From positions 65,774,996 to 65,838,995 of the forward strand of contig CM043970.1 of NCBI GenBank assembly GCA_014529385.2: a stretch of DNA of 64,000 bases, in the 5' to 3' direction. Below the pieces are notes generated by a model. The model did not search any database and was not told the DNA's origin. It saw nothing but the letters and a program-made list of their open reading frames with translations. Position 1 is the stretch's first letter. The number at the start of each line of letters is the position of its first letter. This DNA is from Adiantum capillus-veneris. Its lineage: Eukaryota; Streptophyta; Polypodiopsida; Polypodiales; Pteridaceae. Positions 12,690-23,406 of the stretch are shown here, one piece after another. Position numbers and translations under genes: made by a program.

Positions 12690-12743
<54 letters not shown>
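12690..12743. repeat. (GA)n microsatellite at the truncated 5' end of LINE C
   Basis: Pure AG repeat on the + strand, TC on the LINE strand. It is the upstream flank of copy C. Confidence 0.95.
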
Positions 12744-12746
<3 letters not shown>

Positions 12747-12806
12747 AATGTCTTTAAATTGCTATGAGAGATTAAAAACCTACATCCATGTGCGAACGTG
12801 TGTCTC

Positions 12807-13100
12807 TGAGAGAGAGAGAGAGGGAGGGAGAGAGAATTGGATTTTACCATGCTTTTTATTCTTTTGTGTAGCATCTATAAGCAATTTCTGCACTTCTATG
12901 AGAGAAAGAGAGAAGGCGGGGGGGGGGGGGGGGGAGGGAGGGAGGGAGAATGGAGAGAAATGGGGAGGGAGAGAGAAGTAAATAGAGAGAGAGAGAGGAG
13001 ATAAGGATATAGGGTAGGTATCTAGAAGAAAATAGAGAGAGAGAGAGAGAGAGATGGGAGAGAGAAAGAAGGAAATGAGAGGATAGAGAGAGATAATCAT
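12807..13100. repeat. Degenerate GA/GGGA purine-rich tract
   Basis: Broken GA, GGGA and GAGAAA units with a run of about 16 G near 12919-12934 give nearly pure purine sequence on the + strand. It is low complexity and the apparent open frames are artefacts. Confidence 0.85.
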
Positions 13101-13164
13101 ATAAAGATGGATATCTATATATCTATGCTATGTATAATGTGGGAAGGGATTCTGTCCCCCCCTC

Positions 13165-13498
<334 letters not shown>

Positions 13499-13499
13499 C

Positions 13500-13980
13500 T
13501 CGATACCACCATTGGAGAGAGCCAGAGGCAATGGGGAGGTGATGTCACTGAGGTGGATTGCAGCCTGCAGGTAACATTGTGCACTCCGATTTCCATGCTC
13601 TTCCTTAACCACATCCTTCACCTACCTTTAAACCACAAAACTATCAAAATATTGCCAATAGCACCCCTGATCAAAGTGCCTCTGTCACCCAAAGTTCCAA
13701 AAACACAGTCATTGGCGCTGATCACTAGACCAGTATGACCCATAGTCGATTCTTACCTAAAAACTAGAGTGTAGAGGCCTTTTGAGACACCGTTTTATGA
13801 TGGCATTCATCGTGGTCAAGAAATTTTCTTTTGCCACGTTCCAAGGTAAGGGTCGAGGTGAGGACCATTTTTTGCAAGCCTCTCTGTAGGCATCAACAGG
13901 GAACGGGTAAGGAAGCTCTAGGCTGTTTTCAGCATCTGTAGAGAGAGCACATCTCTCCAAATGCAATCACATGAACAGTT
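13500..13980. repeat. Duplicated unit, copy 1 (5' flank of element G1)
   Basis: Closely similar to 26010-26430. Shared landmarks are ACATTTAAACCACAAAA-type sequence, GCACCCAAAGTTCCAAAA, a GGCCTTTTGAGACACC block, and TTGCCACGTTCCAAGGTAAG. Copy 1 ends at CACATGAACA, where the G1 LTR begins. The same point in copy 2 continues AGGCATGTGGCATTA, sequence that for copy 1 lies beyond the 3' LTR at about 25798. The retrotransposon therefore interrupts this unit. No gene is recognised. Confidence 0.8.
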
Positions 13981-14892
13981 TGATGACAGATCAAACGGGC
14001 ACCCAACTGGTCGGACACGTAGCCGGACACCACATTTGTACTCTATTAATTGTCCGAGCTAGTGTAGTGATACTCTATGTAAATCCTAATTCTAGAGACA
14101 TAGCAGGTCAATTCCATGAGTTGTAATACTGTCATGACAATTGTAAAGGTCCATGTGAACCGGCCACTGGCCATTTAGAATGCCCTGGGTATAAAGGTCA
14201 ATAACCTTAATGTGAAAGGAGGCTTATTTTTAGAAGAAGAAGAGAGCTCAAAAACATACGCTGAAGCTACGAGCTGCTCCAACCTTGTAATCGATGCTAC
14301 TAATGAATGGGTAATCAGTTTTCAAATCTGAAACTTGCATTGTGTTCCTCTTTCTTTGCTCTTTCATTCTAGTGTAAGCATTGTCAGTTTTGTTGTGGTT
14401 CGCGACTACGTGTCTGTGAGCTGTAATTGCAGATTTGAGTGCTTAAATCGTTGTTTTTAGTCGTTTTGACCATATGAGAGTGTTCCTAGACCATAGGGTG
14501 ATAGTTCTGGATAGTTATGTTGTAGTTTTCAGGACCTTGTTCATGATGGATCGTGATTTTGGTACCTTGTCGGATTGTGAACATACTTGCTAGGATAGTG
14601 CCCCTAGGTGTCCTAGACCTCCTCCTAAAGTTTCATTGCATTTCGAGTCCGTTCGAGTGCCGAAATGGCGTGATGACCTAGAGTTGTGAGAAAGGACATA
14701 GACAGATTTCCCTGATCATTGAGTGTTGGTTTGCTTGTTGAGCTAGTGTGTTTTCTTGTTAAGGTTCACTTCTTGAGATTGACGATCTCATAGAGTCTCT
14801 GTGCCCCATCCGAGTCACTTTCCCTGAGTATTGACATTATGTTAGTGCCAAAAAGCTATGCTGCAGACGTCCGTCACGACGACCCGCTAACA
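13981..14892 (+). repeat. G1 5' LTR
   Basis: Pairs with 24880-25778. The two differ by scattered substitutions and by an 11-bp segment near 14512 (GGATAGTTATG) missing from the 3' LTR, so insertion is not recent. It begins TGATGACAG and ends CA, directly followed by the primer site. Confidence 0.93.
14190..14196 (+). promoter_or_regulatory. Probable TATA box in G1 5' LTR
   Basis: TATAAAG in GGGTATAAAGGTCAATAACC, about 210 bp into the LTR and conserved in the 3' LTR (about 25086). It is the likely RNA polymerase II core promoter of the element. Function is inferred. Confidence 0.5.
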
Positions 14893-14893
14893 T

Positions 14894-14911
14894 TGGCATT
14901 GTTGCTGGGGA
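14894..14911 (+). other. Primer binding site resembling the tRNA-Asp 3' end complement
   Basis: TGGCATTGTTGCTGGGGA begins two bases after the LTR. It matches the complement of plant tRNA-Asp (TGGCGCCGTTGCCGGGGA) at 14 of 18 positions. All four differences are C-to-T or G-to-A transitions, the pattern expected from cytosine deamination. The tRNA-Asp primer is typical of Athila/Tat-like Ty3/gypsy elements. Confidence 0.7.
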
Positions 14912-15239
14912 TATGATCCTTAGATGGTGAGTGACCTAGTGCGTATTTAGAGCGTTCTTTTTCTAAAGATTTGTCCTTTCATTCCATTTACACTTTAGCA
15001 GTGAAGTAGCTAAACACAGGGTTTAGTGCTTGATAGGGTCTAGAAGTTGAGTACTTGCTAGATCTATTCTTGAGAAGTAAAGAGGGTTGTGAGTGAGATA
15101 GCCAAAAGCATTTCATTCTTTGATTTTCTCTATGCTTTCAGAGTGCTGTACCGTTTTCCGTTACAACTTTATTTTGTATTGCTCTGTTTGTTTTTGTTTC
15201 ATGTTTCATTTCAGTACTTAGGAGTAGGGTAAGTAGAAA
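14912..15239. other. G1 leader, 5' part, no gene
   Basis: Transcribed leader between the primer site and the palindrome array. I see no coding frame and no palindrome copy here. Confidence 0.6.
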
Positions 15240-17300
15240 CTACCACCATCAAATTTGGGCTAAAAGATTGAGGAAAAAAAGGGTGAAAACCATATTTTGG
15301 CAAAAATGACCATAACTCTGAAATTCTGAAAATTTGATGGTAGAGACCTCAAAAGTGATCCAAATTCAAAAATTTGCGGATCAAGGGCATCAACATACTC
15401 TCTCAAAGCAATCTAAGAAGTTTGGCCAAAATCTATGGAGGAACATGGATCGCGATACATGTACCCAAAAAACCAATTTTGGTGAAAAGTGACCAATTAC
15501 AATGAGCATCAATGGGAAACAGCTCCGATCAAGTTTGCTTCAAAGAAAAACTCAAAAATCACTTTAAAATTGACTGTCAGGGAAAAATAGTAAAACAAGT
15601 ATTGCAAACATAAAATTGAGCAAATCTTGAGATTTTGGGATCCAAATTAAAAAAGGGGTGAGATTTGGCTTCTACATGGCATAAAGAACCAATAGAACAA
15701 AATTCATGAAAAAATGCTGCCAAACATAGATCGTGATCCATGTACCTTTTTGACATTTAGGGCTAATATTTGATAAGTACATTCCTGATAACTAGTGGAA
15801 CGACTTTGCCAAAAGGGGCCATGTCAAAAAATTAAAAAAAGTTGGTCAAAATAGCCAAATACAAAAACTAGTCAAAACCTCAGGACAAACATAAAAACTT
15901 GCTTTTGAATGACAAAAACTGGTCCAAATCCAAAAATTTTGATACCATAGCATCTAGTAAACATGCTGATCCTGATGGTACCAAGAAATGTTAGTTTGGC
16001 TTCCAAACATGGATCGTGATCCATGTACCTCATGAAAATTTTTGGAAATTTTTTTCGCTGAGATTTGAGTAGTAGGTAACTAGTTGGTACCATTTGGAAC
16101 AACTTTCCCAAAAGGACCATATGCAAAAAAGTTGTAAAAAGTGGTCAAAAGAGCAAAAAACAGTTCATTGTCAAAACTGCCACAACAGACTATAGAAGTC
16201 AGATTTGGTAGGGCAAAACTGATCCAAATTCCAAAAAAATTGTGAGTAGTCTACAAACATCACAAGCTATTAGCACACCAAAAATTCAGATCCAAATGTT
16301 TTGGAACATGGATCGCGATCCATGTACCCCAAATAAATTTTTGGACAGAAACTTTTCCAGCCTATAGCAGAGACCATTGTGAACAAAAGTCCCCAAGGAA
16401 ATTTTGTCAAAAAAGTTCAAAATGTGGGCGAAAAGAGCCAAAAACTGTTCAAGGTGAAAACCCTAAAACAGACCTGTGAATTGACTTTTGCCTGGCCTAA
16501 ACAAGTCAAAATCACACAAAAACCACATAGCAAGGACCAGGAGACCAAGGGGAAGCTGTGTGCCAAGTTTCAGTGCAATCTGACACATAGATACATGGAT
16601 CGCGATCCATGTTCCTTTGTCACAGACTAATACCATATTTGCACCATAGCTAGAGAACATTACAAGGAATCTAGTGGTCTTTTCAAAAGTGAATTTGGAT
16701 ACCAAAAACCAAACCAAAAGCCCAAAACTGCAAGGTACTCGTGCAAGTTCCAGAACTGACCTAACTTTCAATCCAGAGGTCCATTTTCAAAAAAATTGAT
16801 TCCATAGGACCTATAGTAGTCATGCTGAATCTGATGGTACCAGAAAAACTTAATTTGGGCTCCAAACATGGATCGCGATCCATGTACCCATAGTGACAGC
16901 TTGACCTGAAACTTTCCAGATTAGTAGTGCGTACATAAGAAAACATATCCCCAAGTCCAGTTTTGGAAAAAATTGAGCAAATTTGGGCCAAAAGGAAGCA
17001 AAATAGGTGAGAGACTGAAAACCGTAGTGCAGACCTTGTATTGACCATTTGGCCTGTCAAAACAAGTCCAAATTGAGATTTAGCTTGTGGACAGAGTGCA
17101 ATAAGTTGCCAAGAGATCAAGTCCAGATGTGGTTGAACATGGATCGCGATCCATGTACCTCAACCTCAGAATTTGCCAAAAACTGGTACAGAGCCTGCAC
17201 ATGACCTTGTCTACACACAATAAAAATTTGGAGAAAAAAATATGACAGGGAACATGGATCGCGATCCATGTACCTCTCAACATAGTGGGGGTATCTGACT
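15240..17300 (+). repeat. G1 leader: degenerate ~280-bp tandem repeats, each with a 20-bp palindrome
   Basis: Eight copies of the palindrome ACATGGATCGCGATCCATGT, usually followed by ACC. They start at 15443 (one arm mismatch), 15724, 16007, 16306, 16593, 16866, 17137 and 17252. The first six intervals are 271-299 bp and the last is 115 bp. Copies at 15724 and 16007 have CGTG in place of the CGCG centre, and 15724 also reads ATAGAT in the left arm. Surrounding text repeats weakly (for example CTGATGGTACCA before the copies at 16007 and 16866), so the unit is a decayed tandem repeat whose palindrome stayed conserved. The stretch lies between the primer site and gag and has no long open frame. 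Confidence 0.9.
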
Positions 17301-17724
17301 TGGTGATCTTGTAGACATACTTAAGGACATCCCAAATCTAAAGTTTGAGCTAAAAATACCTTCTGGAGACCAAGATACAAGCCAAAGTTCTTGTTTTTTG
17401 GTCCTGAGACTGTTTTGAGTGTTGTTTCAAGTGCAGTTTACTAAAATAGCTCTAACTTTTGATAGACAACTCCAAATTGAGTCAGATATAGCTAAGAAGA
17501 AAGTTTGCGGGTAATACCACACACCCGCTGAATTTTAGAGCTGAATTTCACTAGGTTTTCTAAATCCAAACTTTTAGGGTACCCAAAACTAGTTTTCAAA
17601 GACCAAAAAAGTCACAAATTCTTGACTTTTCAAAGACCTGATCAGGGGCAAAAAGGGATAAGTTGCACTAAGCCAAATTGGGCTTGTAAGAGACTATCTT
17701 GAGAAACTTGAGTGAGCATTAACC

Positions 17725-20323
17725 ATGACAAATCATCCACCACCAGGGTTCTCTACTCCACTCAAAGACATGAAAAACGCTGCAATGCCGACAACAGAGG
17801 GACTGGGAGAATACCTAGAGGAGAAGCATTTGCTGATCAACAAACCGAATGTGAGATTCATCAAAGCCAATGAATCCATGAGAGTGATCACATATTATGC
17901 TCATGAGGGCTTATATAGATTCACAAACAAGGATCCATACATCTTCTACAGGTGTGTAGAGTCCAATGCCAGGGAGTTGACCACACATAAGAACCTCTAT
18001 GCATTCACGTATACAAATGCCAATGGAGTGCAAGTTTTAATGGTAGATAAGTATGGACGTCAGTACAAACTTGTCGATCCAATTGACTTAGAACGATACA
18101 CATACAAGGGTACTCCGGTCTCTACTTACTTCCAACCAAAAACAATGCCACAATCAGAGAGGATTCAGTCGGGATTCTCTCCAAAACGAGAGGAGAGAGT
18201 GAGAGACATTTTTCCAAGAGACCACGAATTGGTTAGACTGGTGACTGAACCACAATGATTAAGACCATATCAAGTGGCTCAATGTGTCAAGACAAAATAC
18301 GATGGGTCAGGGGATCCATATGCTCATGTCTCACTCTTTAAACAAGTTTTGAGGGCTGAACAGATTGCAGATTTCCATACTCAGTATGAGGGATTTGGGT
18401 TGACATTAGAAGAAACATTCTTGACTTGGTTCCAACCTCTAAATAGAGATGATTTTCCAAACATAGCACAACTCTTACAAGAGTTTGTAGAGGAATTATC
18501 AAAAAGGGGAATCAAACATAACACAGTGTCCCAAATCTATGCTTTCAAACAAAAATTAGTTGAAAGAGTGAAGGAAGCTTTGCTTCGCTTCAAACAATAC
18601 ATAGATATATGTCCTGTGAGAAAGCTACCGCGAGATGACAGATTATCAGTTCTCTTCATAGAGGGCTTGAGGAATGACACTCTCAAAAAGGACCTACATT
18701 TTGAAAGGATGCACAACTTTAAACCAAGTCACTAGAGAAGCTCTATATCTAGTTGACAATTGCAAGGCCTACGGAGAGGTGACTGAAGATACAGACAACA
18801 TGAGTAGTAGTGCCTCTTCTCCAAAGAGAGAACCCACCACAAAGCAAGATGTTCAAACTCCTTGGGAACCAATCATTGACCAAGTGGTCAAGGGGGTGAT
18901 TAGAAGAACAAACCAAGGCTACATACAGAACCCGATTGTACAACAACCTCAATTGAGGATATGCAATACTTGCGGAGGGGATCAACCCCCTCCATGGTGT
19001 AACACTCAGCCAAAGCCACAATTTGTGGTAGGGCAACAACCACCACTTCCGAATGATGGGAGAGTGATAGTTAACTACACTCAGCCAATGTATGTGCCAC
19101 AACCCATGACAAAGTAGTACTCCATGGATGCAAATACGCGCATGTTCATAGCCAATCATCATGAGTATGGGTCAATGAACATCCTCACAAGGTAAGAACA
19201 ACCATTAGCTGGATCACTAGCTGTAAAACAAGAAGGTCCATGCTATGAGTGTGGAGGTGATCATTGGGCACGAAGTTGTCCAAACAAGGGTCCACAAATC
19301 AAATTATTTTTATTCTGTGAATGTTGTGGTCTAGACCCTCTACGCCAACACTGTGCTAAACATCCACACTACAAAGGGAAAGCAACAATGAATGTTGTAG
19401 GCGTGATGCCTTCTTCAAGCGGATCCGAAGTAGAGCCCTCCATTCCTTTAAACATGATGACTCGAGCTCAAGCTCAAGAAGCTGCCAAAAACAAACCAGC
19501 TGAAAAAGCCACAGTGCCTGTTCAAACAGAATTTGAGAACAAACCGGTGAGAAGCTTTGGAAGGAGATCATGGAAAGGCAGACGGGACAAAATGAAATTG
19601 AAGAGGCTGAAGGAGAAAGTGGATTTGGAAACTGAACTGAATCAAACAAGAGAGAAGCTTAGACAAGAGCAAGAAAGGAACAAAAACACAAAGGGACCTA
19701 AAGAGTCAAAGACTAACTCGGGAGGTTTAGTCTTGGTCGACAAAGTGGTTGAACCTTTGGATGCGATCTTGAAAGCTTATGAAGCTAGGCTAAAACCCAA
19801 CCAAACCCAAGAGGATAGATGGATAACGTACCCTCATCCAGGGTATGAAAAAGAGAGGTTGCAAATGTGCAAGGAGCTCATCCAGAAGGCCCAAGCTCTT
19901 ATGGAACCACATGTTCTAGATGCTCCAAAAACGGGGGTGCTAATTTGCGATAAAGTCCAAGACTTGGAGAGCCAGGGTATTGTAAACAGAGACCAGGAAG
20001 AGCTGGGAGTTGAGGTACCTTTAGATACAAGGGAAGTAGCCAATACCATAGATGGGGTAGGTTCACAAGCAATGATGCCTATTCCAGAGGTAGAAGAAAC
20101 GTGGCCACAATCCTTGTGGGAATTGATCAGAAATCAAAAAGATGGTAGTGCTACTTTACATTCAGCACCTATCCCTGAGATAAACATGGAACATGAATTT
20201 CTCCCAGAGGATATACGATCTCTATATGGAGATGTTGGGTCTGTCTCATCTGAAGAGAGTAAACCACGCTCTCTAAAGACTTTGCCATCTTTCATAGGAG
20301 AACACGAGACAATCGGAGGTTAA
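17725..20323 (+). pseudogene. G1 gag, with zinc knuckles, broken
   Basis: The capsid/nucleocapsid precursor of the element. It starts at the ATG in MTNHPPPGFSTPLKDM. An N-terminal domain of unknown fold (ending VLMVDKYGRQYKLV at about 18030-18071) is followed by a retrotransposon Gag region (VKTKYDGSGDPYAHVSLFKQ at about 18286 to the ALYLVDNC block at about 18738). Two tandem CX2CX3HX4C knuckles lie near 19237-19362 (CYECGGDHWARSC, then a second CECCGLDPLRQHC, both degenerate). A Lys/Glu-rich coiled-coil-like linker runs to 20323. It is broken by a stop at 18256-18258, a frameshift near 18715, and stops at 19115-19117 and about 19193. Gag of G2 is homologous but has about 120 more N-terminal residues. 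Confidence 0.85.
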
Positions 20324-20449
20324 AATGGTACCGTCTCAGTGGAAAGCCACACCAAAAATGATGGATACCAAGAGCTTGCATGAATTGATGTCTTCTCCTA
20401 TACAATGCACACTTTATCTCTCAGAACTACTAAAAATTAGACTGCATCT

Positions 20450-22291
20450 ATGGGGCCAAATGGGCAAAAAATGGAAAAGATGGGCTTGAAAATCCCTTCA
20501 CATGACCAACTTGCATACAAAAACATGGATGACACCTCTCCGAAGAAGCGACAGACAAAGCCAGTACCGGTAAATAAGGTGGGTGACTACTGTGAAGGAG
20601 ACGAAGGAAACACCACCTTCTCACTTGAGTACAAAGGCGTAAAGATGATTGCTATATTAGATAGTGGGACAGGAATTTCCATTGCAACCAAAGAAATATG
20701 GGGAAAGCCTGCTCTTAGGAAAACTCGAATGAAACTGCAATTAGCGGATGGATACATGGAGAAACCGATTGGAATATTAGAACAAATCATTGTATCCTCG
20801 TGTGGCATCGAGTATGAGCACACCTTTTTCATAATGGATTTTGACAAGAGCAGTAACTTTGATATCATATTGGGCAGACCATTCATGCGTCAGCTCAAAA
20901 TGGTACAAGATTGGGGCTATGACTCTATCTACTTAAGACACAAGGAAATTACTACGAAAATCAGTGTCAAAGATCATAGTTATAGAGATGTAGTGAGAAC
21001 CCCAGGGGAGGACTTAAACTCTACAACTGATTTGGAAAGAAAAGCGCATATTTGGATGTACGGAGCTCTTGAGAGTATAAGTCTTAGAAAGGAAGATTGC
21101 ATCCTAGAGCGTTCAGTAGAAGATGAGGCATATGTACCAGAGCCATTTCCAGAGGATTTATTTGAACCCTTTGGATGGGATCAAATACTGGCCACTCTTG
21201 ATGTCTGCGTGAATGAGGTGACCCTTACTAGGCTTTGCGATGAAGAAGGGTATGATATAACTCCCGTATTTACGATAAAGGTGTTGAAGGAAGCTAACGA
21301 GACTTGTGAGTGTGAAAGCAGGAAAGGTGAAACAGATAGCTACATCATGGAGTACGATGCCAAAGTGCACATGAAGGAAGCAGAGCAACCACGAGACTAT
21401 GTCATCATTGACATACCTGAAGAATCAACAAAAGCTATTTCAAAGAAGTCGACTCCACAAAAATCACAAATGAAAGCAGATGAAGGAGAAAAGTTTCCAA
21501 GTTCAACGGCAAATCTTCAACAAATGCAATATCAAAAGAAGAACATGGACAAGGAAGAAGATAGACTGTCTCCTACAATGATCAAATTTAGCATATGTGG
21601 AGAAATAGGACTCAAAATCACATGTTCAGCTGTGATAGATCCAAAAGTGACAAAAAATCTAATGACTTATGAAATGTGGATCTTGATGGGAAAGCCGCCA
21701 ATCACTGAGCTAGAGGAGATAGTATACACAAGTTCAAAAATACCGACTCCTAGCTTTGGCATGGCAGAAGCCGTACTCAAATTGAGTATCGGGGAATATA
21801 AAGATACTTTCCACATAATTGAATCCCATCACATCAAAGAGAGTCTTGTCCTAATAGAAAACTGGAGGAACATCTTCTTTCAACCACAGGGAAAATCTTT
21901 AACAACAACACCAGCAAAGGCCCCAAAAGCACCTCAAGTCTATGCAAAAAAGAAGCAACCAAGCATAGCAGAAAAAGGTAAAGCTAAGGTAAAATTTGAA
22001 GTAAATCAACCTCGCAAGACGACTTTACCTTCAACGAGCCTCCATCAGACTTCTCGCGAAGCCTCCAGATCAAGAGCCACATCACCAACAATGCAATGGA
22101 AACCAAAGAAAAAAGTCTATCAACCACAGTTTCCATCACAAAAAAGCATTCAAAGGAAGCCAAAGAATGTCATTCAAGTGTTGGTATCCCCGGGGAGGTC
22201 ACCTAATAAAAATGTAACCTATCACGTGAGTTCAACAAAAGGGTATTTAAAGAAATATATATACAGAAGGGCATTATTTTTTCAAATCTGA
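20450..22291 (+). CDS. G1 retropepsin protein, with a second protease-like region
   Basis: An open frame of 613 codons, the longest in the window. Residues 60-160 form an aspartic protease: the catalytic triplet in AILDSGTG (Asp codon 20660), then CGIEYEHTFFIMDF and the ILGRPFM motif (about 20869). G2 has the same domain. Residues about 375-480 (21570-21890) resemble a second retropepsin fold (KITCSAVIDPKVTKNLM, then FHIIESHHIKESLVLIENW), with DPK where the catalytic D-S/T-G would be. The C-terminus is basic and Pro/Lys/Gln-rich. The start is uncertain: homology to G2 begins upstream (about 20380), so this may be the 3' part of a longer gag-pro frame. No RT follows. Whether it is still translated is unknown. 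Confidence 0.8.
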   Translation: MGPNGQKMEKMGLKIPSHDQLAYKNMDDTSPKKRQTKPVPVNKVGDYCEGDEGNTTFSLEYKGVKMIAILDSGTGISIATKEIWGKPALRKTRMKLQLADGYMEKPIGILEQIIVSSCGIEYEHTFFIMDFDKSSNFDIILGRPFMRQLKMVQDWGYDSIYLRHKEITTKISVKDHSYRDVVRTPGEDLNSTTDLERKAHIWMYGALESISLRKEDCILERSVEDEAYVPEPFPEDLFEPFGWDQILATLDVCVNEVTLTRLCDEEGYDITPVFTIKVLKEANETCECESRKGETDSYIMEYDAKVHMKEAEQPRDYVIIDIPEESTKAISKKSTPQKSQMKADEGEKFPSSTANLQQMQYQKKNMDKEEDRLSPTMIKFSICGEIGLKITCSAVIDPKVTKNLMTYEMWILMGKPPITELEEIVYTSSKIPTPSFGMAEAVLKLSIGEYKDTFHIIESHHIKESLVLIENWRNIFFQPQGKSLTTTPAKAPKAPQVYAKKKQPSIAEKGKAKVKFEVNQPRKTTLPSTSLHQTSREASRSRATSPTMQWKPKKKVYQPQFPSQKSIQRKPKNVIQVLVSPGRSPNKNVTYHVSSTKGYLKKYIYRRALFFQI

Positions 22292-22419
22292 AAAAAACTT
22301 ATAGATTTTAAAAGAAAAGGGTACATTATATTCTTAACAACATTCACAGATAAGGGGTTTTACAAACATGTCTTGAACGCACGTGATATGGTAGTTTTAC
22401 ACATAGTGAACCCCCCGAG

Positions 22420-23406
22420 TTGGTATTCAAAGAGCACATCAAAGTCAAAGACCCAGTTTCGATACATGAAGCACAAGTTCAACATAAACAAAAGGTGATA
22501 GGGTGTGTAGCATCAAATGAGTCAATCACTGCTCAGGGCTACTTCCAAGGAAACACTAATGTTTGGGCCAAAAAGCCTAAAGTAACAGCCTGGACCTACC
22601 TACCTCAACCAACGATTTCTACAAGGAACAAGACGTGCTATCAATGGAATACAAAATACTCAGGAAAGTGAAATAACACCAACAAAAGGCAAATGAAAAG
22701 ACCTTCCAAGCCGGCAACACGAAAAGTTTGGGTACCGAGATCAGCCTTCAACGAAGATACCCAACACAAACAGGTGAATCAACGGATGATTCTAGTTAAG
22801 CTACTCGAAGCACAAGGATTTTATGAAGGTAACACACAAATATGGTTACCAAAAATTGTAGCTCAATCTGGAAAAATGAAGAGAAATGAAGCAGCACAAG
22901 CTTCTACCCCAAATCAAGAAGTGACAACCAAAAGCCAACAGAAGCCAATTACAACCAAGGCTGCTGCAATCTATAGATGGATACCTTGTCATCAATTACA
23001 AAAGCAAGGCTTTTACAATGGAAATCATCAGGTTTGGATACCAAAGCCTAGTGTCCATCAAATTATAGAAGAAGATAAAATGCCAAAGACGGTCACACAA
23101 GGACCAAAAACAAGATGGGTTCCGAAATTGCTCGTGGAAACTCAAACACAAAGAACCCACACATCTCGCCAATCGCTTCTCATTGAAATTAACACAAAGG
23201 CTATATCAAGTCCTATCAGAGCTGAAGGAATTGTTTTACAAAGAAGTATCAACATACAACAAGCAAGTCAAGAGGAGCCAAAATATGCCAACCTACTCGA
23301 AAAAATGGTGGCATCCAAAGACCAACACAATGGAAGAGGCCTAAATTTCAAGAACTTATGGAATTGGGTTTTTGGCCTTGAACAGGTAAGTCCAAATCGC
23401 CATTAA
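22420..23406 (+). pseudogene. G1 tail coding region with repeated QGFY-GN-W-PK motif
   Basis: Two open stretches (22420-22671 and 22693-23406) occupy the place where RT would be expected. They encode a basic, low-complexity protein with a repeated motif: QGYFQGNTNVWAKK (about 22534), QGFYEGNTQIWLPK (about 22810) and QGFYNGNHQVWIPK (about 23005). Copies are preceded or followed by W-x-P sequences such as RKVWVPRS, YRWIPCHQ and TRWVPKLL. I do not recognise a family. It is not RT, RNase H or integrase. It could be a remnant of a structural or nucleic-acid-binding segment expanded by internal duplication. Confidence 0.6.

Noticed and set aside
16379-16630. Short peptides with MDRDPC encoded across the palindromes on both strands
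   Set aside because: The palindrome reads the same on both strands, so the peptide is a by-product; the frames are short and do not align between units.
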